Positions 28,141 through 39,529 of a stretch of DNA of 64,000 bases are shown in pieces. The position numbers and the translations under genes are program-made. The DNA is from Lineus longissimus (taxonomy: Eukaryota > Nemertea > Pilidiophora > Heteronemertea > Lineidae), in the NCBI RefSeq assembly GCF_910592395.1, contig NC_088309.1, positions 17,238,599 through 17,302,598 of the forward strand, in the 5' to 3' direction. Numbering within the stretch: position 1 is the stretch's first letter; each line of letters starts with the position of its first letter. Below the pieces are notes generated by a model that worked only from the letters and a program-made list of their open reading frames with translations, did not search any database and was not told the DNA's origin.

Positions 28141-28824
28141 AATAGTTAAAAATTGTCCTCCTTCGACATGAGGAGAGGTTGTCCAGCTCATCTTATGAAC
28201 ACCATTTTGACATGCAATATCAAAAATAGCAACATGCCCATCCATCCTTTCTGTCATTATTCCCATTTTCGATGTGCAGTCCCGGTGATGCAAACACAAT
28301 TTATCGAAGAGGTTCTCCAACGACTGTTTTGATGTAATGAATAATGGCTGCTCAATTTCTGATCTCTCACAGTACTGGTACGAGTTGCTACTTGGTTCAC
28401 TTTGGAGTAATTTGTTATTCTCAACTGTCATTTCCTCATCACGACAAGTATTTTGGACCCCTGTCTTATTATGAAGTTTATAGAATTCCAAAAACCTGCA
28501 GTTTGATATTTTCGATATGGTTCCACCACCTAGGTGTTTTTTTATCAAGTCTATATTGTTATAAAGCGAAAGTTTCTCTGCGTCGCTCTCACACGTAAAT
28601 TCCAAGCAGCCACGAAATTTCTTCTCTGATGATTTCTTCTGCTTGTAGCGCTCTTTTCTCTCACGAACCTTTGATGGACTGTCAGAAGGAAATCGTTTTC
28701 TCGGATTTTCAAGACGTTCCCTGTCCTTTAATCGCGGTTGTTCTGTATCCTCATGGCTTAAACTGGGTACAGATGATGTATCTTGGTCCATGTCTGATTT
28801 TCTGATGAACTTCTCGTCTATCAC
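28141..28824 (-). pseudogene. DDE-type DNA transposase, N-terminal part
   Basis: The frame starts with an ATG at 28,824. The first 110 residues are charged and low in complexity (DRERLENPRKRF, KVRERKERYKQKKS), followed by a Cys/His stretch near residues 180-190 (LCLHHRDCTSKM) and the conserved-looking DGHVAIFDIACQNGVHKMSW. At 28,140 the frame enters the miniature LTR-like element and continues beyond it at 27,662. Residues after about 235 in the raw frame are translated from the insertion and are not part of the protein. Confidence 0.55.
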
Positions 28825-29257
28825 TTATTTTTCAAGACTCTCCCTTTAACAGTGAGCCAGCAGCCTCCCCTACTTCTGAATGGAACTTTCTGATCGGTTT
28901 ATAGACTTTGTTATGTCCTAACCAGACAAATTAGAATGCCAAATGATAAGAACCATGTGTGTCAAATCTTTATTTCATTTCATTTTCCCCAGAAACTGGC
29001 ATTTCTGTCAGGTTCAAGTATCTTAGTCAAATGACCCATGAATGATGATTGAAGACTTCCTGGCACAGAACCCAATTCATGCAGTGGGACCATCTCAGAA
29101 TATCTCACATGAAGTCATGTTTTGAAGATTTTTGAGTTTTCAGACAGTTTGAATATTTCCGAATGAATGAGACTCGATACACTGTCAATGAAAGTCTGAT
29201 AATACATCTCAAGAAGGCCAAAATCAACCATTTTATAGGGAGTAGCACCCTCCTATT
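28825..29257. other. Non-coding spacer
   Basis: No gene, RNA or repeat structure recognised between the transposase remnant and the next retroelement fragment. Confidence 0.4.
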
Positions 29258-29869
29258 TCATGCTGCTGCCTGAGTAGTTATCAGCCAGGTATCATGCACT
29301 GCCTGACTCGTGCCACTGGGTACTAGCGGTACCTGTTTAAAGAAACCGTCAATTAACTGGCTTACAAACATTACATAACAATTAACACTACTTGTGGTAC
29401 AACAAACCAACGTCCCCCCTGGATTATACGACTTAAACTCATCTGTTTTGACTATTAGTTTGACACCACCACTCTTTGACCTACAGTTCTTGTTGTGGTT
29501 GCCTCCAGTCTGCCTTCCGGTTACAGACGTCTTGGATTCACGACGATTAGCAAAGTGTCCAGTCTTTTCGCACTTTCTGCAAACAGCGTCCTTATGTGGA
29601 CAGTTTGGAGCCAGCACCCTAGTGTCATCCTTTTTGCCAATTCTGTAGACGCGGGCAAATCGAACTTTCTCCTGAATGTCCAGCTCCTTACTAATAAACT
29701 GGCTGAGCATTTTTTCAGTGTCCTCTCTTGTTTCTTCCGGAATGCAAAAGAACATCAGATTGTCTCTCATTGACCGCCATTTGTGGTCCACCATATCGTC
29801 TGCCATCGTCTCATAGCTTCTTTTCAAGTCGGGAATTTCAACCTCGGCTTTAGCCAAGTTCTTCCTCAA
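29258..29869 (-). pseudogene. Chimeric retroelement ORF (LINE ORF1-like plus gag zinc knuckle)
   Basis: The first ~95 residues resemble the RNA-binding central domain of L1-type ORF1 proteins (RSMRDNLMFFCIPEE, ARVYRIGKKDD). Without a stop, the frame then changes to a retroviral-type zinc-knuckle context as in LTR-element gag or in pre-protease linkers (CPHKDAVCRKCEKTGHFA, where the expected final Cys is replaced). The remainder looks like unselected sequence. It is a 203-residue frame made by joining two decayed fragments. I would not expect a function. Confidence 0.5.
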
Positions 29870-29986
29870 GATTTTGTTGTCCTTCAGAATGTCCTCTACT
29901 CATCATCATCATCATATAAGGTCGAAGGCCATGAAGGCTTGTCAGCCTGCTGACTGATGACAAAGTAAGTTCAGCTACTTTTGTAC

Positions 29987-30245
29987 ATTTTCTTCTTCTT
30001 CTTCAGCGTTCGCTCTGCACTTGGAGGGGTCATTCTCCTAGGAGTAATCCTCCTCCAAGGCGGGATGAGCATATCCTGCGTGCCACTACGGTTAGGTGCC
30101 AATAGGGTTTATTGGCCTAGTGGTCCGACTTTGGCGAGAGAGATAGAGTCCACGCAAGCTACTCATGTTTCTCACTTGGTGGGATCTTAGCTTGCCCTGG
30201 CATAGACACCAGGTACAATGAACCTCGGTTTTGAGTCTCATTGTG
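29987..30245 (-). mobile_element. SINE body, second copy (no head)
   Basis: Matches the SINE at 17,585-17,941 over cttcttcagcgttc, taggtgcca-tagggtttattgg, cgcaagctactcatgtttct and ctggcatagacacca. The tRNA-like head is missing, so this copy is truncated or its head has diverged. Confidence 0.65.
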
Positions 30246-31413
30246 ACTGTTTTATATCCACGTGCAGCTTTGTCTGGACCAATCAGGGGGCAACGTTGAT
30301 GCGCCTCCATCCAATGAGGAGCCGCATCAATGCTGACGTAATTGATCACGTAATTGATCACGCTGGGGAGAATGAAGAATTATAAGTAGACCGTGGGAAT
30401 TTTCCACGATTATCCACCAGTATCTTATCTGAACCCAATGCACAATTAATTCCAAGAATAACACATTACAGTGCTACTCATAAGAAAGGTTTTACAATTA
30501 CTATACAACATCCCGCGGAACTGGTAAAATATTTTACGAAGTTAAAATATTAAAAAAAATTAGAGGAATATGACTTTGGCTTAACACATGGTATTGTTGA
30601 ATGGGGTACAATCAATGATAATAAGGCTTTAAATGAGGTGTTCATTCAGCGAATGAACTTAAATTACATCATATGGTTCGGGGTTCCCAACAGTGTTCAG
30701 CCAGCGGCCGAATTTAGTTACAATAATATTTGTATTTTGGTCCAGTTACTAATGAATGACCACTTCATTCATGATAAAGTATGATCATTAGGTTATAATA
30801 TTATTTGTAGTATGAACTTCATATTGGGTGGGATTGTTCATGAAGGTGTACTAATGAGATTGCACCCATCAAAAAGTTCAGGGGGCCACCGTTGCCATGG
30901 TAACGGCGGCCATCTTGGATTTTTTGGCAAAATTTCAATGAGATGTTTCTCTCTTATTAGGGGGGCAAATGAAGTAATTCTTTTTGCATTTGAAAGCTAT
31001 TACATAGTTCTATACCATGTCAGAGCCAAATTATCATACCTGTAGTAGGATTTGATATTCATTATGAGCCATTTTTGCATTTTCGCGACCCTGGTTTTCA
31101 GTGATTTTTCAAACTTTTGACCCCTTCTATATGACAAACTAATTTAGATATGAAAAAATGGCTCTGAGAAGGTATAGAGTAGGTAAAAAGCTACCAGCAT
31201 GCCAAGTTTCACAGCATTGCCACTAAAAATAAGGTCACACCACTCCTTTGAAGTTTCGTAATCATGATATTGAGAAAATGGCCTTTGAAATTTTTTCTCT
31301 CAAAATTCATGCATAAACTATTAGTAACTTCAATATTTCTGTTTGAATTACATCTTTCCAGTCTAGAAACTTGAATGAATACTGTCAGCTTTACTAACCG
31401 TCCACACAATAGT
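30246..31413. other. Non-coding, probable transposon flank
   Basis: No coding region. It includes a palindrome, ccgttgccatggtaacgg, near 30,889-30,906. Part of it probably belongs to the untranslated end of the Mutator-like element to the right, but I could not place that element's terminal repeat. Confidence 0.35.
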
Positions 31414-32639
31414 TCAGAACCCCCCAGGGACATAATCTGGATTGTCTTTGTCCTCAAGACCCTGGAGGAATGCGCGATGTGTCCGTCTCCTTTTTTTTTC
31501 ATTTCCCTGAACTCTGCTGTTTGATTTCTTCAGTCTTTTTCTGTCCTTTTCTGCAGACAATGCTCTCACATTTGGCCCATGGGCAATGTCCATCTCAGCT
31601 AGCACTGCCTGGTTGGAACGATCTGCCCCCTCATTCCATTCCATGACCGCCATGGTAATGGCGGCCCGTACATGTAGAATCCCACGAAATCCGACCTTGA
31701 GGCAGCGACCCCAGATTTGGGAATGAATACTTTCATTTGCGTTTTGTGTGAGGCCTCTCTCACACCTTTTCAGTATTTCTGGACTGGCAAGTTTTTCATA
31801 CACAGGCTTCACATGCTGCGCCACTTCCCTAAGAAGGGGGTGGTGCAGTAAGTCCTTGTGGGCCCCTGGCCTCTCTCCTTTCGCAACTGATCGGTTGTAG
31901 AAGCACCAACTTTCCACCCCAGTTGGGCATCTCATGTGATGGGGGTCATCATCCGTGCTGATAGCGTGTAGAAAGGAGGCATAGATTGCGGACATCATGG
32001 CATCCACACCTTTTTTTAGATTGTTCCGAATGGCCCATTCATAATATTGTTGCATTCTATTGATTGTCTTGTCAGTAAGCTTTCCGTATCCCCTACCGCC
32101 CATTGTAACCCCAGCATCTTTCTTTGCCCTTCGTCCTGGCTTCACGGAGAGAGGTGCCAATCCTTTTGGCCACATGGTTGATGCACTCTTCTTTCTCAAT
32201 GGGGTGATCATCACCATAAGGATTCTCATTCACCAGGGTGGGATAGGTGCTGGAGTCCCCATCCGACACAATGACTGTGTATCTAAATCCACGTTTATCC
32301 ATAGACCGGCCCAAAAGAAGAAGAGCTATTCCCTTTTCCATGGCATTAGGGGACTTGTCCCAATTTTTGTCACACACATGTCCCCTTTTCCACAAACGGT
32401 ACTCTTCACTCTCCTTGTCCATTTTGTCCCCTACTAGACTACATCCATAGCAGAAAAGACTAAGGACATCGAAGTCAATGACAAAGTTTGTCAAAACATC
32501 AATGACGCAGCCTACACCATAGAGTGAACTATGACCACCCCGTCCTCTTGTCATTCTCGATCCATCAAACGAAACACAAATGTCAGTAACATCATTGGGT
32601 TCCAGATCCTCCTCAAGAGCTAAATATATGCTTGGCGAA
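31414..32639 (-). pseudogene. Mutator-like-domain transposase A, catalytic part
   Basis: Two overlapping minus-strand frames (32,662-32,093 and 32,229-31,414) form one protein with a frameshift near 32,110-32,130. The triad is readable: Asp in VSFDGSRMTRGRGGHSS, Asp in VSDGDSSTYPT and Glu in TQNANESIHSQIW. In between lie CINHVAKRIG and PTGVESWCFYNRSVA, which also occur in transposase B at 60.1-62.5 kb. The C terminus is basic (KSNSRVQGNEKKRRRTHR). The N-terminal part is separated by a LINE insertion and continues at 34,740-35,514. The family is the Mutator-like transposase domain common in invertebrate genomes. Confidence 0.75.
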
Positions 32640-34740
32640 CACACATACATATATACATACATACATACAATAGATCATTTTTAGGGCGCTTCTCAGAACG
32701 GAAAAAGCTGTTAAAAGCGCCACCTGGATTTATAATTAAAATTTCCCAAAGAGCCAAGTCTTTAGCTGGCCTCTGAATGACACATAGTCCTCAGCTGATC
32801 TCAGAGAGCCGGGCAGGCCATTCCACAGCCTTGCAGCGCAGACAGAGAAACTCCTGTCCCCATAATTGCATCTGGTGCGTCGCACTGCAAGACTGCATCC
32901 TGATGATGTAGCACGCGTAGTGCGGGAATGAACAAATGGACTGACCAGCTCCCTGAGATAGAGAGGTGAACTGTTCCCATAGACGGCCTTATGCGCCATG
33001 CAGATGATCTTAAACTGCGATCGCAGGTGCACTGGAAGCCAGTGTAACTGCTTCAATACTGGAGTCACATGGTGGCGTTTCCGTGTCTTTGTTATTAACC
33101 TGGCCGCAGAGTTTTGCACTTTTTGCAATGGGGCGATAGTCTTCTTGGGAAGACCGTGGATGAGACCATTATTATAGTCAAGGCGGGAGATCACAAGCGC
33201 TTGGACAAGTCGCTGTGTACTGGCGGTGTGGAGGTACTTTCTAATTCGGCCAATATTGTGCAAATTAGAGAATGCGCTTTGACAAATCTTTCTCACATGG
33301 ACGTTCATGTCCATGTGTTGGTCGAACCAAGCACCCAGGTCTCGCACAGCATCACAGCGGCTTATAACGGTCCCGTCAACATTAAGTTGAGTCACTGACG
33401 GACTTCTACGAGAAGAGGTTATTGCCAAAAACTCTGTCTTTGAGCCATTGCAGCATAGATCGTTCACAAGAAGCCATAGCCCCACACTTCGGAATTTTCC
33501 TATGGGACGAATTATCCTCGGGGACGAATCATCCGGGGACGAATTTTCCTTCGGGACGAATTTGCGGGGACGAATTTTCCGGGGACGAATTATCCGGGGA
33601 CGAATTATCCGGGGACGAATTTTCCTGTAACCATTCCACTCGTGCAACAGTTAAACTTCCAAGTCCTAGATTACCATATGGAAAAATACCAAGTAGCTGA
33701 TTGTCGTCAGCATACATTTCAAATGAATTTACATTTTCGCTTCTCATCACGTCACCGAGAGGTCTCGTGTAGATGTTGAAAAGTACTGGCCCTAACACAG
33801 AGCCCTGAGGGACACCATGTGATAACACCACTTTATCGGAGACATGGCCCATGACACACACTGAAGTCTTTCTGTTAGTGAGATATGAGGAAAACCACTG
33901 AAGTGCAGTTCCAGTGAGTCCGACGTTTTTCTCCAACCGATCAAGAAGAAGCTGATGATTCACAGTATCAAACGCAGCAGATAAGTCAAGTAGAACAAGC
34001 AATACTTCGTTTTGAGTGTCCAGTGCGCATAGAATGTCATTTGAAACCTTCAAGAGCACGGTCTCTGTGCTATGGTGCTCACGATAGGCTGACTGATGTG
34101 GCTCATACAATCCTTGTGCAGACATGTGCTCCTTAAGACGTACAGCCACCACCCTCTCCAACAATTTAGAGAGAAACGTTAGGTTTGACACGGGTCTGTA
34201 GTTTTTCATGTCATTTTGATCCAGACTCGGTTTCTTCAGCAGGGGTGTGATATGTGCGTACTTCATACACTCTGGTACCTCACCCACGTGAAGAGACATG
34301 TTGATGATATGTACTAAGACTGGAAGGAGCACATCCAAGCATTTGCGTAGCAGCCAAGTTGGAATCGGATCCAAACGACATGACTTGGCGGGGGCTGCTA
34401 GCAGGATCTTCTTCAATTCTTCAGCAGTGCAGGGCGGTAGAGACTGAATCGTATGAACTGAGGACGGCTGGGTTTCAGCGGACAAACAGACACCGGATTC
34501 GTTCCTTTGATCGGCCAGTTTATCTTGAATCTTCTCAACTTTGTCAGTGAAAAAACGGCTGAAGTCATCCGCCAGGCTTTGTGGCTCGGTGTTTTCTGGC
34601 AAGGAAACCGATTTTCCCTTTCCGAGAAGATCACGAACGGTTTTGAACAGGTCCTTTCCATTTGAGGCCTCGATCCTATCTCGGTAGAAAACAGCCTTGG
34701 AGTCTCGGATGAGTTTAGAAAACAGTCCAGCATGGGCCAA
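32640..34740 (-). mobile_element. CR1/L2-group LINE, 5'-truncated
   Basis: Minus-strand reverse transcriptase in two frames. The N-terminal part (to about 33,640) shows KYAHITPLLKKP, NYRPVSNLTFLSKLLE, LLDLSAAFDTVNHQLLL, GVPQGSVLGPVLFNIYT and the catalytic YADD. The C-terminal part (33,450-32,736) shows KTEFLAI, LGAWFD and LHWLPVHLRSQFKI up to a stop at 32,736. The 3' end is a tacata-rich microsatellite (about 32,640-32,673), as is usual for this LINE group. The endonuclease is absent, so the insertion is 5'-truncated. It landed within a transposase gene and was later broken by a short tandem array. Confidence 0.8.
33490..33630. repeat. 15-bp tandem array inside LINE RT
   Basis: About nine copies of ggggacgaattatcc with variants (gaattttcc, gaatcatcc, gaatttgc). 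It sits inside the LINE reverse-transcriptase region after the YADD block, replacing coding sequence. On the minus strand it is translated as repeats of DNSSP in one frame and RIIRP in another, bridging the two RT frames. Confidence 0.9.
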
Positions 34741-35514
34741 GCAATCATCAATAGTCTGCAGCAAAGATGCATAGACCGCCTTCTGATGCTTTTCATATGT
34801 TTTATGGGTGATACAAGGGCTGTCCATCCATGTGCATAGTTTGTTTAGGCCTGCATAACCAGCACCTGAATCTAGTGTACCAGCAACCAGCCTACGTGTC
34901 GTCAAGAATGGTGCCCGAGAGCTGGTCTCACCACCTACTCTGTCTGAACTGAGGTTCTCGCTTATCATATGATGACAAGATTCACACTGTGTTCGGAAAC
35001 CTACTACAAGTCCCTTATTTCTCTTTATAGTGTTCACAGTCAACTCAGTCTCTGCACAATTTGGACAAGGAAGATCCTTGACCACCTTTTTGACAGCAGA
35101 AACTTGCACAAATAAACAAGAATTGTCATCACAAACACCAGCTGCACCACCCTCATCATCCTCATCTGAATCTCCACCACCATCTGGATCCCTCTCATCA
35201 TCAGACCCTTCAAGTAATGTTTTGAGCAAATCAAATCGTTTATTGGTTGAGGATTTGATAGCATTGATTTCACCCTCACCAGGAGGGCCTACTGATACAG
35301 CAGGAGGATTGTCAGCATCACCACACAGTACAGAATCAGATGGTCCACCACTGGCAAACCCAGTTTCTTCTACAACACAGTCAGTGGCATTGTTTTTGGC
35401 AGGTGTTCTGCGCTTTTCACGGACTAATTTCATCTGTTCCTTCTTGGATTGCTTCCCAGAGACTGAATTCCGTTTTGTAGAATCCTTTTTGCCCCATTGT
35501 TTAGGCATTGTCAT
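34740..35514 (-). pseudogene. Mutator-like-domain transposase A, N-terminal part
   Basis: From the ATG at 35,514: a basic N terminus (KQSKKEQMKLVREKRR), an acidic stretch (DDERDPDGGGDSDEDDEGG), then a zinc-ribbon-like pair CPNC...CESC. The pattern parallels transposase B (CLTC...CQQC). Homology ends near GLNKLCTWMDSPCITHKTYEKHQ, where the LINE begins, although the reading frame runs on into the LINE without a stop and creates an artefactual 661-residue fusion. Confidence 0.65.
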
Positions 35515-35701
35515 TCAAATTATCAAGAAAAGGCAATACAATAGCTTGTTATTGTCTGCTAGCAATGGGGGCAGCCATTGCAACTCAGAACGAGGCAACC
35601 AATTAGAGGGATGGATTGAGATCACTTCAGTCAGTACAAACACACACTAACTAGTCATCCTGACTCTGAGCAGGCGCATCCTCCATTGCTTCCAACAGGC
35701 A

Positions 35702-38700
35702 CTATTTGTCAATTGGGCGGTGGTATTCTGAAGTTGCCGTTTTGACCAAGGCGGATCTTACAACACCATCCGACACTGGGAAGACGTCAATCACTCGTCC
35801 TAGTGGCCACTCGCCTCTTTTGACGTTATCTTCCGCTAGCAAGATTAAATCCCCGACTTGAAGATTACGCTTATCTTGCCGCCATTTTTCCCGCCGCTGA
35901 AGTTCAGGAAGAGATATTCCCGCAACCATCTTTGCCAAAACAGGTCTAGGAGGTATTGCACTTTCCTCCACTCTTTTTTTAGCAAATAGTCTTGTTTGAT
36001 GAAAATTCCAGGCGGAATTCCCGCCACTTTCCTATGCAACAGGAAATGATTAGGCGTCAGCGCCTCACAATCCTGCGGGTCCTCAGAGACATGGCACAGG
36101 GGCCGTCCATTCATGATGGATTCCGTTTCGGCAAGAAATGATCGGAGACCATATTCCGTCAGCAGCCTGTCTCCTGACAAGGCTTTGAGATGTTTTTTGG
36201 TAGGTTTGATCAGCCGCTCCCACACGCCGGACATGTGGGCGGCTGTCGGCGGCTGGAAAATCCAGTTGACGCTATGTTGCTGGAGCGCCAACTCGATTTT
36301 GTCTTGGTTCCAATTTTCGACTGCTTCGCCAAGCTCTTTCTCAGCACTTGTAAAATTCGACCCATTGTCAGAGCGAATCTCATCTGGAGGACCTCTCCTG
36401 GCAATGAACTGTCTCAGCACAAGAATAAAGTCATCAGTACTCAGCGATTGTACTGGCTCTATGAAAACAGCTCTTGTCCTCAAGCAAGTGAACAAGCAGC
36501 CCCAGTGTTGGGCTGTACTGTTGCGGCCCCATTTGATATGTAGGGGTCCAAAGAGATCGATTCCAGTGCTACTGAAAGCTGGCTTGAATGGGACCAGCCT
36601 CGAGATAGGTAATGATGACATGACTTGTTCCATTTTTCGAGCGTTCTGGCGACTACATAGGATGCATCCGGATGCATCCTCGGACAATCCGCTTTGCAAG
36701 GCGTCTTCCTCCTATGATCCAGAATCTCTTGCGTGTTTCAGCGAAGATGTGCTCCCGACCGGTATGTCCCAACCTTTTATGGCAGTCTCTGGCGATCAGT
36801 ACACTGACATGGTGATCAGCCGGCATGATCATTGGGTGTTTTTCCTCGAATGAAAGACTTGGGGCTTTATCCAACCTGCCCCCCACTCTGAAGACGCCTT
36901 CGATGAGCATGGGTTTTAGACAGGCTAATGGACTACTAGCTTTGACATGGCCCCTTTTTCTCCAACAGTCAATGTCTTCCTTGTAACATTCGGATTGCAC
37001 ATCCTGGGCAATGAGTAAAGTGGTGGCATTCAGTTCCTCTGCGGTGAGGTTGCTAGTAGGGAATTTACGATTTTTGAGACCTTGACAGAATCGTACTACC
37101 CATGCCACTGAGCGTGTCAGTTTCACCCAGGTGCCACAGCGCTTGATAACCTCCTGGAGACCAGCGGTTGTGATCTTCTTTGGTTTGTAACAATCGGTTG
37201 AGGTTTTGACAGATTTGACAATGTTCACTTTCACTGTCCCTTTGACCTCAGCGTCCTTATTCGACAATGGTTGAACCTGAGCCTTGGGCCAAAATTCTTC
37301 ACTTTGCTTGAGAAAATTTGGACCATTCCACCAGGTGTCCTGTTCGATCAGATCACCGGCGGACATACCCCTTGACGCGATGTCTGCTGGATTTAACACA
37401 CCCGGACAATGTTTCCACTGCTCTGGCTCCGTGATGTCACGTACAGCTGCTACCCTGTTCGCAACGTAAACATGGAAGCGTTTACTATCATTTTTGATAT
37501 ACTGCAATGTGGTTTGTGAATCAGACCAATATGTGACAGCACTCAGCTTATAGGTCAACTCTTCCTGAAGACAACTTGAAATGTTCGCTGACAGCACCGC
37601 AGCTTGCAGCTCCAAACGTGGAATCAAAGTTGTTTTGGCTGGTGCACATCTGGCGCGGCCGGCAAGGAAAGAACAATGGACAGTTCCATCTGAATATGCA
37701 AACCTCAGGTAAGCACACATCCCGTATCCCTTTTCTGAGGCATCAGAAAAGTTGTGGAGTGAAATCTCTAGATTCGGTTCCTCGCTAAACGACAGTTGAT
37801 AACAACGTGGAATCTTCAGCTCACACAATCTGCTCAACCCATCGATCCATTCTCTCCATTCTTGTTGCACTGAAGACGGTAGTCGCTCGTCCCAGTCAAC
37901 TTCTAGTGCCCAAAAACCCTGCATAATGTTTTTGGCTTCTAAAACTACAGGACAGACAAATCCTATTGGATCGAACAGTGAACTAAATGTTGACAGTATA
38001 CCATGCTTGGTGTCTGGCTTGTCAGATGTGGTGGCTGTGAACTTGAATACATCCCCTTCAGCGTCCCACTCCTGTCCTAGCGCTCTGGAGACAGGCAGAG
38101 AATCGAGATCTAGATCGAGGTTTAGAGTGGATTTTGCACGTTCACTCTCGGCTATGCTGATCAACACCTCCCTGTCATTGCTTTGCTAACCAGTTGTCCG
38201 AAAGCCTCCGGTAGCTGTTATCGCTGTAATGTCTCTGACTGCATCGATAGCCTTGGCTGTGTTTGGCAATGAGCTTAGATGATCATCCACGTAATACTGT
38301 CTCTCGACAGATGTAACAATCTCACTACTGAACCGTTCCTGAGCATCTTTGGCGGTTCTCTTCAAAGCATAATAGCAGCAGCTTGGAGAGTCTTTGGCCC
38401 CAAAAATATGTCTTGTCATTTTGCACACAACAACCTGGCCGTCCAGGTCTCCGTTTTCCCACCATAGAAAACGAAGAGCCTCGCTGTCGTCTTCGGGCAC
38501 ACCCACCCTCAGGAAGAAACCCTCAATATCGCCGACAATGGCGACCGGCTTTTCTCGAAACCTCACAAGGATGCCTAGGAGACTATTGGTCAAGTCAGGA
38601 CCATTCACTAGTTGGTCATTAAGACAAACTCCCTGGTATTTAGCGGCAGCGTCGAACACCACCCTGACCTTGTCTGGTTTCCGTGGGTGGAAAACAGCGT

Positions 38701-38711
38701 GATGTGGCAGG
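35702..38711 (-). pseudogene. BEL/Pao pol, RT to integrase part
   Basis: Minus strand, downstream of an inserted LTR element. In order: reverse transcriptase with [12 protein letters not shown] and the active site YYVDDHL (38,711-38,186); an in-frame TAG near 38,188; RNase H/peptidase-A17-type region with HNFSDASEKGYG (37.8 kb) and RCAPAKTTLIPRLEL; integrase zinc-binding HKRLGH; integrase core with GIDLFGPL, IRSDNGSNF and SGVWERLI; and the DUF5641-type end NLQVGDLILLAEDN-WPLGRV (to 35,702). Breaks: the TAG, a 10-bp tandem duplication at 36,660-36,679 that shifts frame, and a 2-bp insertion near 35,905. In the family, pol carries out reverse transcription and integration. No 3' LTR was found between this end and the neighbouring transposon. 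Confidence 0.9.
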
Positions 38712-39369
38712 TGTTGTAGTCTGCTGCTCGCGACGGGTTCTTGTCCTCCCTCAGGCCAATGGAAGAACTGAGGTGAACACAAAGAGGTAAAGAAACTGGT
38801 ACTCGATTTTATTTCGATATTCCAAGCGTAACATTTTCGTTTATATGCGCGAGTGCAACCGTGATTTGGAACTTGCTGGATGAAGGGTCCTCGATAGTCA
38901 AGCTACCTGGTGAAGTATTTAACGATAGGGTTGGAGTTAGCATCAGTGTAGTTACAATCGGCGGAACCCAGCCGAGAGTAGTCTTTTCCACTTGCTGACT
39001 ATTCCATAACTGCCTATACAATCGTTTTCCTCACCCAAACATTCAGACGTGTCCTAACAACATCCAATAAGAGCATAACACGCGTGTTATCCAAGGACCG
39101 GCAAGGTGACGTGGCCAAGTTATAAAACAAGGGTCAAATTCTAATGACATTGACGTCAGCTACGTGCACGTTGTGCAATAACACTTATGCAAATCCTATA
39201 AATATCTTATGATGGCCTGATGTGCTAATCCGCCTACATGTAAGGCGATCTACTTATTAAATACCAAATACATAAAATAACGGTCGCCAATGATATGTGA
39301 AACCTGAAGTAAGCCTAGGCTTATCATATAACACCTTAAGTCAAAATGACAGAGCATGACTCTGTAACA
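38712..39369 (-). repeat. 3' LTR of the non-autonomous element
   Basis: 658 bp, TG...CA. It contains a 70-codon ORF (39,021-38,809) also kept in the other LTR, and a TATA-like atatttatag on the minus strand near 39,200. Confidence 0.9.
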
Positions 39370-39529
39370 CCTTCCCCCTTACGAGAAGACCTTGTCCACA
39401 AGGTTGATTGTCCATGTTACCTTGATTGTTTATACAAGTTATACCTAATACCTAATACCTAATACTCAATTGTGTGACTATCAATAAATGGTCAGACGGC
39501 AAATCAGGAAAAAGGTCGAATGTACAACA

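Noticed and set aside
33529-35514. A single 661-residue fusion protein
   Set aside because: It is the join of a transposase N terminus, a LINE reverse transcriptase and a tandem array.
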